A DNA stretch of 64,000 bases from Lachnospiraceae bacterium. GTDB taxonomy: Bacteria; Bacillota; Clostridia; Lachnospirales; Lachnospiraceae. The DNA is taken from assembly GCA_017521605.1 (NCBI GenBank), contig JAFXCD010000045.1, positions 124,001 through 188,000 of the forward strand, read 5' to 3'. The notes beneath the pieces were generated by a model. The model worked only from the letters and a program-made list of their open reading frames with translations, had not been told where the DNA came from and ran no database searches. This document shows positions 8,310-17,337 of the stretch, piece after piece (position 1 is the stretch's first letter; the number at the start of each line of letters is the position of its first letter). The translations under genes were made by a program, and so were the position numbers.

Positions 8310-9713
8310 ATGATGAAGAAAAAAGTGTTTTTTGTAATATATATATTATTTATAATGGCAATGTTGGTAGGGTGCGGTTTGATAAAGAATAATTCTTTAT
8401 CAAAAATAGAGATTGCTTTAGAAACGCAAGAGAATGTTGAGGATTATACTTATTTATTTGAGAAGGATATTGAATTTAAAACGAATTGTGAAGTGATTTA
8501 TTCTGAAGAAAATATAGATACCTATATTTCTATAATGGCGGCTGTGGCAAATGATGCTGTTAGAATGTCATATAAGCTGGATGGTAATGGTTTTGATATA
8601 TATAGTACATCAAAAAAAATCTATATGAATACAAGCAACAATTATGAAAATAATTGGGTGTTTGCTAAAATCTATGAGAAAAAATATGCAGAAGATTTAT
8701 TGGAGATATATAAAAATCCCATCATTCTTAAAGCAGAGGATATATCTTTTTTAGGACATATTCGTGAAGAGATTGAACAGAATGTTATATATGATGTGGT
8801 GGAATTGGCGTATAGAGATATTGATGAAGAAGGGAAGAAGGAAAATTATAGAGGATATTGCTATATAAATCGAGATACAAAGGAAATTCAAGAAATTAAG
8901 CTAATTAGTCTTGAAAAAAATGCTGAAGCTTGTATTCGTAGAATCACATCTATAGAAATGCCATCAGAAGCAATTGGGGCAGAAGAAGTGAATTATGATA
9001 CACTTTGCGCGTATATGTTGGATATAATTCCGGATGATTTTGTGGGACTAAAAAAGTCTCAAGATAATAAAAGCAATAAAGAAAATAAGTTGGCCCCATA
9101 TAAGGAATATTTTTATGGTAATAATGTTTTTCCGAAAACCAAGCATATTTATGTTGATGGAGAATCATATAAGGTTCCATATAAGCTGGAATTTGCAGAT
9201 GATGAGAATAAACATATGGAAAAGTATTATTTAGGAAATACATTTATTGAATTCTATGTGATAGGGGATTTAACATATTTACATGTTAATAAAGAACGTA
9301 AAGAAGACAGATGGTATTTTATGCATGATACAAATGGCGAAAGTACAAAAGATATAAGAAAGTATTTATTTGAAACACTGGTATTCTCTAATTCATATAT
9401 AGAAGTGATTTCTTATAATGAACAATTATCCTCTGAAGATTATGATGTACTTAATTTGGATTTAAATATTGGAGAAAGTGATTCGACATCTTTAGTATGG
9501 ATAAATAAAGAGAAGGGACATCTGGAGAAGATTTCTACAGATTATGGATACGAAGAACAGAAAATAGTAATTGATGAAAAGGTGTCAATAGAGCTTCCTA
9601 AAAAAGCGGAATTAGCTGAAGAACTAAAGGTAGAAAAAATGATTGAAAGATATAAGGAGTCTATTACAAATGGAGTATATGATTTGTTATCAAATGCAAG
9701 ATATATTGAATAA
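8310..9713 (+). CDS. Lipoprotein with a duplicated copy of the neighbour's domain
   Basis: The function is unknown. The signal peptide ends in the lipobox MLVGC (about residue 24). Two similar domains follow. Domain 1 (about 30-245) ends with YCYINRDTKEIQEI and SIEMPSEA; domain 2 (about 265-450) ends with SLVWINKEKGHLEKI and SIELPKKAE. Both match the end of the domain in the lipoprotein at 7199, so the pair are paralogues and this one has duplicated the module. The architecture recalls small beta-rich substrate- or lipid-binding lipoproteins (DUF6612/LppX-like), but that is only a fold guess. AAGGG at 8298-8302 supports the start at 8310; ATG 8286 is possible. Very AT-rich. Confidence 0.8.
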   Translation: MMKKKVFFVIYILFIMAMLVGCGLIKNNSLSKIEIALETQENVEDYTYLFEKDIEFKTNCEVIYSEENIDTYISIMAAVANDAVRMSYKLDGNGFDIYSTSKKIYMNTSNNYENNWVFAKIYEKKYAEDLLEIYKNPIILKAEDISFLGHIREEIEQNVIYDVVELAYRDIDEEGKKENYRGYCYINRDTKEIQEIKLISLEKNAEACIRRITSIEMPSEAIGAEEVNYDTLCAYMLDIIPDDFVGLKKSQDNKSNKENKLAPYKEYFYGNNVFPKTKHIYVDGESYKVPYKLEFADDENKHMEKYYLGNTFIEFYVIGDLTYLHVNKERKEDRWYFMHDTNGESTKDIRKYLFETLVFSNSYIEVISYNEQLSSEDYDVLNLDLNIGESDSTSLVWINKEKGHLEKISTDYGYEEQKIVIDEKVSIELPKKAELAEELKVEKMIERYKESITNGVYDLLSNARYIE

Positions 9714-9750
9714 GATTTTTAGATAAAGAAAACATTATGTGATATTATAC

Positions 9751-9779
9751 TTGACATTTATTTATAAAACGAGTATCAT
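9751..9779 (+). promoter_or_regulatory. Sigma-A-type promoter of the pheST T-box leader
   Basis: TTGACA and TATCAT are separated by exactly 17 bases, just before the T-box leader. Transcription should start near 9786. Confidence 0.85.
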
Positions 9780-9785
9780 ACATAC

Positions 9786-10048
9786 AAATAACAAAAGCGA
9801 TGAAGGTGCATAGTAGAACGTCATTTTCTGTCAGAGAGAGGAAGTCACCGGCTGAAAGCTTCCTTAAGTTCAAATGATGTATTGAATTTCCCACCGGAGC
9901 TGTTCGGATGAAGTGGATATTATTGTAGTAGTCCGAAACGTGAGTGCGCGTTAAGCATTTTGAGAGCCCGAATAGATTATTTGGGAAAATGGGTGGTACC
10001 GCGGAGTTTATTCGTCCCTTGCATAGGTTACTATGCAAGGGATTTTCT
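9786..10048 (+). promoter_or_regulatory. T-box riboswitch leader, probably phenylalanine-specific
   Basis: The leader shows the AG-bulge region (CAGAGAGAGGAAG), the GGCTGAAAG segment of stem I, a candidate specifier TTC at 9888-9890, and the conserved T-box GGGTGGTACCGCGG at 9991-10004, followed by an intrinsic terminator. Uncharged tRNA-Phe would pair with the specifier and with the T-box, favouring the antiterminator and allowing pheST transcription. The assignment to Phe rests on the TTC codon and on the downstream genes agreeing. Confidence 0.93.
10015..10048 (+). terminator. Attenuator terminator of the T-box
   Basis: A perfect 12-bp stem (TCCCTTGCATAG with its complement), a GTTA loop and a T-rich tail. 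Its 5' side is what competes with the antiterminator formed by the T-box sequence. Confidence 0.92.
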
Positions 10049-10142
10049 ATTTTCGCGAAAAATGAAGCAAAGCAAGTTTGCTCGCGAAGCGAAATCTAGG
10101 TGTGCACGGCGTCGAAAACGAGGTGCGCACGGCCGAGAAATA
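10049..10142 (+). repeat. GC-rich repeat island between the T-box terminator and pheS
   Basis: AGGTGTGCACGGC (10098-10110) and AGGTGCGCACGGC (10121-10133) are near-identical and 23 bases apart. They are preceded by two copies of a TCGCGAA palindromic core (10052-10059 and 10082-10088). The CpG-rich composition stands out from its surroundings. It codes for nothing recognisable and resembles a REP-like or mobile palindromic insertion in the 5' leader. Confidence 0.5.
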
Positions 10143-10165
10143 CAACAACAGAAAGGAAGAAAATT

Positions 10166-11194
10166 ATGAACGCAAATTTAGAGCTGATTAAGCAGGAGAT
10201 TATTACAGGCTCCGAAGAATTGAATTCCTCCAAGGAAGTATATGAATTCAAAAAGAAATTCCTGGATGGCAAAACCGGTAAAATTGGTATGCTGATGAAA
10301 GAAATGAAGAATATTGCACCTGAGGAGCGTGCGGCTTATGGTAAGGGTGTTAATGAATTAAAGGAATGGGCTTTGGAATTTTTGGGTGGTCTTGATGTAA
10401 AAATGAAGGCCAAGGAATTACAGGCTCGTTATGAAGCGGAGAAGATTGATATTACTTTACCGGCAGTAACTGTTGCAGAAGGAAATTTACATCCCATTAC
10501 TTTAGTTCGTAATCAGATTATTGATATTTTTGCAGGCATGGGATTTGAAATCTTTGAGGGTACTGAAATTGAAACGGATTATTATAACTTCACTGCATTG
10601 AATACACCGGAGGATCATCCCGCAAGAGATATGCAGGATACTTTTTATTTGTCGCCGGAGTTTTTGCTTAGAACACAGACTTCAGCGGGTCAGATACATG
10701 TAATGGAGAAGCAGCAGCCACCCATTAAGATTTTGTCTCCCGGTAAGGTGTTCCGTTCGGATGATGATGCTACTCATTCTCCTATGTTTACCCAGATGGA
10801 AGGTTTGGTTGTAGACAAGAATATTACCCTTTGCGATTTGCAGGGTATGCTGGATGAGTTTGTAAAGAAAATATATGGAGAAGGTACCAAGACACGTCTT
10901 CGTCCTTCTTATTTCCCTTTCACAGAGCCTTCTGTAGAAGTGGATTGTAGCTGCTTTGAATGTGGTGGTAAGGGATGTAAGCTTTGCAAGGGTACCGGTT
11001 GGATAGAGATTCTGGGTGCCGGTATCGTTAATAACAAGGTATTGGAAAATTGCGGAATTGACTCCAATGTATACAGCGGTCTGGCATTTGGTATCGGTAT
11101 TGAGCGTACAGCAATGTTAAAGTATGGCATTAACAACATTAAGCTTTTGTTTGAATCAGATGTGAAGGTACTGGGTCAGTTAAACGACAAATAA
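10166..11194 (+). CDS. pheS: Phenylalanine--tRNA ligase alpha subunit
   Basis: This is the catalytic subunit of the alpha2beta2 enzyme that charges tRNA-Phe. The 342-residue length is normal. The N-terminal coiled-coil arm (about 1-85) is followed by the class II core, with motif 2 around [20 protein letters not shown] and motif 3 as [19 protein letters not shown] four-Cys insert ([19 protein letters not shown]), known from many PheS sequences, probably binds zinc. The start at 10166, behind GAAAGGAAG, gives the canonical N-terminus; the upstream ATG at 10100 lies in the repeat island. It is under T-box control and 20 bases before pheT. Confidence 0.97.
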   Translation: MNANLELIKQEIITGSEELNSSKEVYEFKKKFLDGKTGKIGMLMKEMKNIAPEERAAYGKGVNELKEWALEFLGGLDVKMKAKELQARYEAEKIDITLPAVTVAEGNLHPITLVRNQIIDIFAGMGFEIFEGTEIETDYYNFTALNTPEDHPARDMQDTFYLSPEFLLRTQTSAGQIHVMEKQQPPIKILSPGKVFRSDDDATHSPMFTQMEGLVVDKNITLCDLQGMLDEFVKKIYGEGTKTRLRPSYFPFTEPSVEVDCSCFECGGKGCKLCKGTGWIEILGAGIVNNKVLENCGIDSNVYSGLAFGIGIERTAMLKYGINNIKLLFESDVKVLGQLNDK

Positions 11195-11214
11195 GGAAAG
11201 GTTGGTAAATAGAT

Positions 11215-13635
11215 ATGATAGCACCATTAAGTTGGTTAAAGGATTATGTAGATATCGATATTACACCTCAGGAGCTGGAAGAGAAGCTGTTCTCCTGTGG
11301 TTTTGAAGTAGAAGAATTGTATGAAGTGGGCAAGGATATCAGCAAGGTTGTAGTTGGTTATGTGCTGGAATGCGAAGCGATTCCCGATACTCATTTGCAT
11401 GTATGTAAGGTGGACTGTGGTGAGCATGGAACCTTCCAAATTTGTTGTGGAGCTGATAATGTACACGCAGGCGGTAAATTCCCGGCAGCATTGGTTGGTG
11501 CAACTGTATATGCTACTGCAAAGGATCATAAAACTGTAGAGGGGGTTATGACCATCGGTAAAGGTAAGCTTCGTGGCTATGAGTCCCATGGTATGCTTTG
11601 TAGTGGTGTAGAACTGGGTGTCAGCGAAGATATGTATCCCGGCGCGGGCTACAACGGACTTTTGGTACTTCCTGAGGATGCTCCCGTAGGTGCGGATGTT
11701 AAGCCTATTTTAGGTTTGGATGATTGGATTTTTGATATTGCCATTACTGCAAATCGTCCGGACTGCCAGAGTATTGTAGGTATTGCGAGAGAAATCGCTG
11801 CAGTACTGGAAAAAGAATTCAAGGCGCCTGATTTGAGTTATACCGAAAGTGATGTAACATTGAACGGTTTCAAAGTGACCGTGGATTGCCCTGAGCTTTG
11901 CCCCAGATATAGTGCACATTATGTAACCGATGTAAAGATTGATGAATCTCCTGCTTGGATGAAGCGCCGTTTGGCACTTGTTGGTATCGGTGCAATTTCT
12001 AACGTGGTAGATATTACTAATTATATTTTAAAAGAGCTGGGTCAGCCCATGCATGCTTTTGATTACGCTACCTTAGAAGGTAATGCTATCAATGTACGTC
12101 GCGCAAAAGATGGTGAAAAGATTGTTACTTTGGACGAAACTGAACTGACATTAACCACAGAGAATATGCTGATTTGTGATGGTGTGAAGCCGGTTGCTTT
12201 GGCTGGTGTAATGGGTGGTTTGAATTCTGAAATTAAGGAAACTACTAATACTGTATTATTTGAATCAGCTAAATTTGCCCGTGACAATATTCGTCGAACT
12301 TCCAGAAGTGTTGGCAAATCTTCCGATTCCAGTGCAAGATACGCAAAGGGCGTGGATGAATACGCTACCGTTATGGCTATGAAGAGAGCATTACACCTTA
12401 TTGAAGAATTAAACTGTGGTAAGGTTTCTAAAATGCATGTGGATGTAAATACCGGCAATAGTGTGGAGCCAAAGGAACTTTCCGTAAGCATTGCGAAGGT
12501 AAATGCGGTACTGGGTATTACCGTTCCCAATGATGATATTGTACGTATTATGACCAATCTATGCTTTCAGCCTAAGGTGGATGGAGATACTTTGATCCTG
12601 CAGATTCCTGCATACCGTGAGGATATGGAAACCTATCAGGATGTGGCAGAAGAAGTGATCCGTATGTATGGTTATGAGCATATTGTGCCTACCTTCTTAG
12701 CCAGTGCACAGGTTACCATGGGTGGTGAGAATACACAGCAGAAGACGGAAATGCGCTTAAAGAAGGCACTTTGTAGTGTTGGTGCACATGAGTGTATACA
12801 TTATTCCTTCTTCTCGCCTTCCGACTTGGATTTGTTAAAATTGCCTGCAAATGCTCCTGAGCGTCATGCAATCCGTATTATGAATCCTATCAGTGAGGAA
12901 TTATCTTTGATGAGAACCACTTTGGCAGCATCAATGATTAATGCAGTAGTACGTAACCAGAAGAAGGGTAACCTGGAAGGCAGATTATTTGAAGTGGCTA
13001 AAAAGTTTATACCTAAAGAGTTACCTTTGAAAGAATATCCTGATGAACGTCAGACTCTTTGTGTAGCTGTTTTTGGCGCAAAGGAAGACTTCTTCACTAT
13101 GAAGGGTATTGCAGAAAAGGTAGCTGAGGTACTTCACGTAGAATTCACCTATGCCAATACGCAGAATACTTTCCTGCATCCTTTCCAAACTGCAAGCATC
13201 AGCTGTGCAGGAGAGGAAATTGGTTACTTCGGTAAGCTTGCTTATGATATTGCAGATGAATGTGATCTACGTATCCCTGTTTATCTGATGGAGATTGATT
13301 TAGAAGTGCTGGCTAAATACTATGGTAAGAAAGCAATGTTCACACCTCTTCCCAAGTTTGCTGAGGAACAGCGTGACCTGGCTATCGTAGTAGATAAAAC
13401 CATTACCTGTGGTGAAATCGAAGCAGCTATGAAGGAAGCTTGTAAGTATATTACCAGCATTAAGCTCTTTGATATTTATGAAGGAGCACAGATTGGGGAA
13501 GATAAGAAGAGTATGGCATTTACTGTATTATTTACTCCCAAAGATGAGGCATTTACGGCAGAAAGCGTAGATGGTTTCGTGAAGAAGATTCTGAAGCAGA
13601 TGAATAAGAAGTTCGGTGCAGAGCTTCGTAGTTAA
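11215..13635 (+). CDS. pheT: Phenylalanine--tRNA ligase beta subunit
   Basis: The non-catalytic/editing subunit of PheRS, 806 residues, the usual bacterial length. In order: an N-terminal tRNA-binding OB domain (about 40-155), B3/B4 editing domain (about 205-400, with the ISNVVDITNYIL stretch), B5 domain (about 405-480), catalytic-like core, and a C-terminal ferredoxin-fold anticodon-binding domain (about 710-806, beginning PLPKFAEEQRDLAIVV). It lies 20 bases after pheS in the same T-box-controlled operon. Confidence 0.97.
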   Translation: MIAPLSWLKDYVDIDITPQELEEKLFSCGFEVEELYEVGKDISKVVVGYVLECEAIPDTHLHVCKVDCGEHGTFQICCGADNVHAGGKFPAALVGATVYATAKDHKTVEGVMTIGKGKLRGYESHGMLCSGVELGVSEDMYPGAGYNGLLVLPEDAPVGADVKPILGLDDWIFDIAITANRPDCQSIVGIAREIAAVLEKEFKAPDLSYTESDVTLNGFKVTVDCPELCPRYSAHYVTDVKIDESPAWMKRRLALVGIGAISNVVDITNYILKELGQPMHAFDYATLEGNAINVRRAKDGEKIVTLDETELTLTTENMLICDGVKPVALAGVMGGLNSEIKETTNTVLFESAKFARDNIRRTSRSVGKSSDSSARYAKGVDEYATVMAMKRALHLIEELNCGKVSKMHVDVNTGNSVEPKELSVSIAKVNAVLGITVPNDDIVRIMTNLCFQPKVDGDTLILQIPAYREDMETYQDVAEEVIRMYGYEHIVPTFLASAQVTMGGENTQQKTEMRLKKALCSVGAHECIHYSFFSPSDLDLLKLPANAPERHAIRIMNPISEELSLMRTTLAASMINAVVRNQKKGNLEGRLFEVAKKFIPKELPLKEYPDERQTLCVAVFGAKEDFFTMKGIAEKVAEVLHVEFTYANTQNTFLHPFQTASISCAGEEIGYFGKLAYDIADECDLRIPVYLMEIDLEVLAKYYGKKAMFTPLPKFAEEQRDLAIVVDKTITCGEIEAAMKEACKYITSIKLFDIYEGAQIGEDKKSMAFTVLFTPKDEAFTAESVDGFVKKILKQMNKKFGAELRS

Positions 13636-13711
13636 TTTAGTTGAAAAACATGTAAGAATGGGGTATGATATTCTAAATTGGGTATCGTACCCTATATTTT
13701 TGGAGGTAGTC

Positions 13712-15136
13712 ATGGAAAGAAAAAATACCTGGGAATTGTATGATAAGAAGCAGTTAAAGGAACTGGAAAAACTGAATAAGCAATATCGTAACTTTTTAGA
13801 TGAAGGTAAGACTGAAAGGGAATGCATTGATAAGATTGTGAATACCATCGAAGCTGCCGGTTATCGGGAATTGGAAGAGTTGGTAAGTAATGGCGAGGTA
13901 TTGAAGGAAGGGGATAAAGTTTACAGTGTCTGCATGAATAAGTCTGTGGTCATGTATAAAATTGGCAAAAAGTCCATAACAGCAGGCATGAATATTTTAG
14001 GAGCTCATATTGATAGTCCCCGTTTAGACGTGAAGCAGAATCCTTTGTATGAGGACAATGGTTTTGCATATTTGGATACTCATTATTATGGTGGTGTAAA
14101 GAAGTATCAGTGGGTGACACTACCTTTAGCTATTCATGGTGTTGTAGTGAAGAAGGATGGTAGTATTGTAGAGGTTAATATTGGCGAGGATGAAGATGAC
14201 CCGGTATTCTTTATCTCGGACCTTTTGATACATCTAGCCGGTGAACAGTTGGAAAAGAAGGCGGCTAAGGTGATTGAAGGAGAAGCGCTGGATATTATTG
14301 TAGGTAATAAACCTATACTTATTGATAAGACCAAGGTAGAAGATAAGAATGCAGACGGTAAAAAGGAAAAAGTGAAAGAAGCTGTAAAAGCAGGCGTTCT
14401 GGATATACTTAAGGAAGTGTATGGTTTTGAGGAAGAGGACTTTTTGTCTGCAGAACTGGAAGTGGTACCTGACGGAAAAGCAAGAGAAGCAGGTTTTGAC
14501 AGAAGTATGATACTGGCATACGGTCAGGATGACAGAGTGTGTGCATACACTTCTTTACAGGCTATGCTGGATGTGAAGGAATGTGAAAAGACCATTTGTT
14601 GTATTTTGGTTGATAAGGAAGAAATTGGTTCCGTAGGTGCTACCGGTATGCAATCCAGATTTTTTGAAAATTCTGTAGCAGAGGTGATGAACCTACTTGG
14701 TGAATATAGTGAATTGAATTTGAGAAGAGCGTTAAGCCGTTCTAATATGCTCTCATCTGATGTAAGTGCAGGTTATGATCCATCCTATGCTTCCTATTTT
14801 GAAAAAAAGAATACGGCTTATTTAGGTGGAGGTATGGTCTTCAATAAATTTACCGGTGCCAGAGGGAAATCGGGCTCTAATGATGCCAATGCAGAGTATA
14901 TTGCCCATATTCGTAATATATTTGAAATGAAAAAGATTAATTTCCAGACCGCAGAGCTGGGGAAGGTGGATGTAGGTGGTGGCGGAACCATTGCTTATAT
15001 TCTGGCGCTGTATGGTATGAATGTTATAGACAGCGGTGTTGCTGTGTTGAATATGCATGCCCCTTGGGAAGCAACCAGTAAAGCGGATGTGTATGAGACA
15101 TATCGTGGCTATAAGGCCTTTTTAGAAAACGCATAA
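13712..15136 (+). CDS. M18-family zinc aminopeptidase
   Basis: A cytoplasmic exopeptidase removing N-terminal residues from peptides. The 474-residue protein shows the M18 metal-site motifs: [10 protein letters not shown] (His, and Asp on the same loop), the catalytic DKEEIGS with the paired Glu, and a C-terminal NMHAPWE His ligand. The family is dodecameric and dinuclear-zinc dependent. GGAGG at 13702-13706 fixes the ATG at 13712; the open frame reaches further upstream into the pheT end but without a binding site. It is 76 bases after pheT and 13 bases before queA, so is probably co-transcribed with queA. Confidence 0.93.
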   Translation: MERKNTWELYDKKQLKELEKLNKQYRNFLDEGKTERECIDKIVNTIEAAGYRELEELVSNGEVLKEGDKVYSVCMNKSVVMYKIGKKSITAGMNILGAHIDSPRLDVKQNPLYEDNGFAYLDTHYYGGVKKYQWVTLPLAIHGVVVKKDGSIVEVNIGEDEDDPVFFISDLLIHLAGEQLEKKAAKVIEGEALDIIVGNKPILIDKTKVEDKNADGKKEKVKEAVKAGVLDILKEVYGFEEEDFLSAELEVVPDGKAREAGFDRSMILAYGQDDRVCAYTSLQAMLDVKECEKTICCILVDKEEIGSVGATGMQSRFFENSVAEVMNLLGEYSELNLRRALSRSNMLSSDVSAGYDPSYASYFEKKNTAYLGGGMVFNKFTGARGKSGSNDANAEYIAHIRNIFEMKKINFQTAELGKVDVGGGGTIAYILALYGMNVIDSGVAVLNMHAPWEATSKADVYETYRGYKAFLENA

Positions 15137-15149
15137 AGGGATGGAACAA

Positions 15150-16196
15150 ATGACAACTTTGAAGAAAGCAGACTTTTATTTTGAATTGCCTGAAGAATTG
15201 ATTGCACAGGACCCCTTAGAGGATCGTTCTTCTTCCAGACTTTTGGTGCTGGATAAGAAAACAGGTGAAGTAGAACATAAGATTTTTAGGGATATTAAGG
15301 ACTACTTAATTAAGGGAGACTGTCTGGTATTAAATAATACCAGAGTCATTCCGGCAAGACTCTTGGGAGAACGCGAGGGTACCGGTGCGCATGTAGAGGT
15401 TCTTTTGCTCAAACGTCATGAAGGTGATGTGTGGGAAACACTGGTAAAGCCCGGAAAAAAATGTCGCCCAGGCAATCGTCTGGTATTTGGTGACGGTATT
15501 TTGAAAGCGGAGGTACTGGAAACTGTAGAGGAAGGCAATCGCTTAGTGAGATTTGAATACGAAGGTATTTTTGAAGAGGTTTTGGATAAGCTGGGAGAAA
15601 TGCCGTTGCCGCCATACATCACACATAAATTGAAGGATAAGAACCGTTACCAGACAGTATATGCCAAGTACGATGGTTCAGCGGCTGCACCTACTGCGGG
15701 TTTACACTTTACACCACAGCTGTTGGATGAAATTCGTGAAATGGGGGTCAATATTGCCTATGTTACTCTACATGTAGGACTTGGAACCTTTCGACCGGTT
15801 AAGGAAGAAAATATTCTGGACCATCATATGCATTCTGAATATTATCAGGTTACAGAAGAAGCGGCTGAGCTTATAAATATTACTAAGAAAAGCGGTGGAC
15901 GTGTGATTTGTGTTGGAACTACCAGTTGCCGTACAGTGGAAAGTGCAGCTACAGATGAGGGAGTTGTTCAGTCAGGATGTGATAATACAGAGATATTTAT
16001 TTATCCGGGTTATAAGTTTAAAGTATTAGATTGTCTGATTACAAATTTTCATCTGCCGGAATCCACATTGGTAATGCTTGTATCCGCGTTAGCCGGAAGA
16101 GAAAATGTGTTGAATGCATATAAATGTGCGGTGAAAGAAAGATACCGATTCTTTAGTTTTGGTGACGCTATGTTGATAACTGATAGTAAAATGTGA
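15150..16196 (+). CDS. queA: S-adenosylmethionine:tRNA ribosyltransferase-isomerase
   Basis: QueA moves the ribosyl group of S-adenosylmethionine onto 7-aminomethyl-7-deazaguanine in tRNA to make epoxyqueuosine. The 348-residue protein begins with [12 protein letters not shown], and has [23 protein letters not shown] and [14 protein letters not shown], all hallmarks of the family. ATG 15150 (AAAGGG nine bases ahead) is preferred to ATG 15141, whose binding site would touch the start. The tgt gene, its usual partner, is not in the window. Confidence 0.95.
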   Translation: MTTLKKADFYFELPEELIAQDPLEDRSSSRLLVLDKKTGEVEHKIFRDIKDYLIKGDCLVLNNTRVIPARLLGEREGTGAHVEVLLLKRHEGDVWETLVKPGKKCRPGNRLVFGDGILKAEVLETVEEGNRLVRFEYEGIFEEVLDKLGEMPLPPYITHKLKDKNRYQTVYAKYDGSAAAPTAGLHFTPQLLDEIREMGVNIAYVTLHVGLGTFRPVKEENILDHHMHSEYYQVTEEAAELINITKKSGGRVICVGTTSCRTVESAATDEGVVQSGCDNTEIFIYPGYKFKVLDCLITNFHLPESTLVMLVSALAGRENVLNAYKCAVKERYRFFSFGDAMLITDSKM

Positions 16197-16204
16197 TTGG
16201 CATA

Positions 16205-16233
16205 TTGAGTTTGTGAAAATAACGTGATATACT
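16205..16233 (+). promoter_or_regulatory. Likely promoter for the PilZ-VanZ operon
   Basis: TTGAGT and TATACT separated by 17 bases in the gap between queA and the PilZ gene. Confidence 0.55.
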
Positions 16234-16284
16234 ATATATATTAACAAGATTTGGCATACTTTCAATGACGAAAGAGGGATGATT

Positions 16285-16638
16285 ATGCAAGAGAGAAGAA
16301 GAAGTAAACGTACCAAATTACGTTCCAAATTAATGATTAAGCGTTTGGATGACAATGGAAACAAAGAAGTACTCATTGATATTAACGATGTTTCAAAAAC
16401 CGGTGTAGGTTTTATTTGTGATGAGGTGTTATCCATCGGAAATGTTTATGAATCCTATCTGACCATTTGGACAAAAGAAGTAATTCATGCTTTTATACGA
16501 ATTGTTCGTATAGAGATGATTGATGGAAAGTTTCATTATGGTGCAGTGTTTATCGGTATGCCGGAGATGGATGCTGCAAGAATTGAAACCTATCAGACTG
16601 TATGCGAAGAGTTTAATGAAGATGATGAAAATGAATAA
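16285..16638 (+). CDS. PilZ-domain (cyclic di-GMP-binding) protein
   Basis: A small single-domain protein of 117 residues. The N-terminal RRRSKR fits the R-x-x-x-R c-di-GMP loop, and NDVSKTGVGF fits the [DN]-x-S-x-x-G motif of PilZ. It would respond to the second messenger in the cytoplasm; no output domain is present. The ATG at 16285 is preferred to that at 16279 because AAAGAGGG touches the latter. The 3' end overlaps the VanZ-like gene. The partner process (motility, polysaccharide export) cannot be told from sequence. Confidence 0.85.
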   Translation: MQERRRSKRTKLRSKLMIKRLDDNGNKEVLIDINDVSKTGVGFICDEVLSIGNVYESYLTIWTKEVIHAFIRIVRIEMIDGKFHYGAVFIGMPEMDAARIETYQTVCEEFNEDDENE

Positions 16639-17185
16639 AAAAAAGAAAATAGTGGTTAGTTCATTAGCCACTATTTTTCTTGTTCTTTTATATTGGCTTA
16701 TTTTTACTTTTTCGGAGCAGGATGGTGAAACCTCCGGCGGTTTGAGCCGTATGATATCAGAAAAGTGTATAGAAATCTGGAATGCTATAGCACATAAAAA
16801 CTGGTCAGAGCTGATGATGAAAAGTCTGGCAGAGTATTTTGAGCATCCGGTTAGGAAAATTGCACATTTTTGTGAGTATGCTGTGATGGCAGGTTTACTA
16901 TTTGGTATATGGTATCCGTGGATAGGTATTTGTGGAAATAAATTCAGTACAAGAGAAGTGAAAAGAAAGCTTTGGCAGAGGATTCCTTTGCTTGTCAAAA
17001 TCATCATCCCCTGGGTATTTGTATCAGCTGCTTTTGATGAGATTCATCAGTTGTTGGTGCCGGATCGTTACGGCAATTTTGCTGATGTGCTTTTGGATAC
17101 AGCAGGCGGCTGTTTTGGCCTGATTTGTTGTATATATAGTGTTATAATAGTGCAAAAATTACAAATGAGAAAAAAAAAGAAGTGA
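16622..17185 (+). CDS. VanZ-like membrane protein
   Basis: This is a predicted polytopic membrane protein of 187 residues. The pattern HPVRKIAHFCEYAVMAGLLFG and, later, DEIHQLLVPDRYGNFADVLLDTAGG is the VanZ-family signature. VanZ gives low-level teicoplanin resistance in enterococci; most family members have no proven role. In-frame ATGs lie at 16622, 16625 and 16631, all inside the end of the PilZ gene, so translation is probably coupled to PilZ. No clear binding site separates the three choices. Confidence 0.85.
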   Translation: MMKMNKKKKIVVSSLATIFLVLLYWLIFTFSEQDGETSGGLSRMISEKCIEIWNAIAHKNWSELMMKSLAEYFEHPVRKIAHFCEYAVMAGLLFGIWYPWIGICGNKFSTREVKRKLWQRIPLLVKIIIPWVFVSAAFDEIHQLLVPDRYGNFADVLLDTAGGCFGLICCIYSVIIVQKLQMRKKKK

Positions 17186-17337
17186 AGAAATTTATTGTTA
17201 TATTATTAAGTTGTATTTTTCTATGCTTGTGTTTAATGGCTTGTGATACACAGGAGGAAACAGTAAGCGATGAGAATAAGGATGTTTGGAAAGAAGCTGT
17301 AGAATCATTCTACAGCTTCTTTTCATATATCAGATAA
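17182..17337 (+). CDS. Tiny (51-residue) putative lipoprotein
   Basis: A GTG start overlaps the VanZ stop (GTGA) and opens a frame encoding a perfect lipoprotein signal: KK, a hydrophobic core, and the lipobox LMAC at residues 18-21. It then has an acidic 30-residue tail ending in FYSFFSYIR. No strong ribosome binding site is present, so expression would rely on coupling to VanZ. Its last 28 bases overlap the end of the convergent tyrA gene, and its 3' part contains the shared terminator hairpin. The signal peptide is the main reason to believe it. Function unknown. Confidence 0.5.
   Translation: MKKFIVILLSCIFLCLCLMACDTQEETVSDENKDVWKEAVESFYSFFSYIR
17291..17324. terminator. Bidirectional terminator inside two convergent gene ends
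   Basis: A perfect 15-bp inverted repeat (17291-17305 with 17307-17321), followed by T residues on the plus strand and preceded by A-rich sequence serving the minus strand. It lies within the last codons of the tiny lipoprotein and spans the stop of tyrA. Confidence 0.75.

Noticed and set aside
9960-10169. Open frame of 69 codons across the T-box and repeat island
   Set aside because: It runs through the conserved T-box and attenuator hairpin, which are RNA elements; no binding site is present.
16429-17007. 192-codon open frame on the reverse strand across the PilZ and VanZ genes
   Set aside because: Both forward genes have clear family motifs, and the reverse product shows nothing recognisable.
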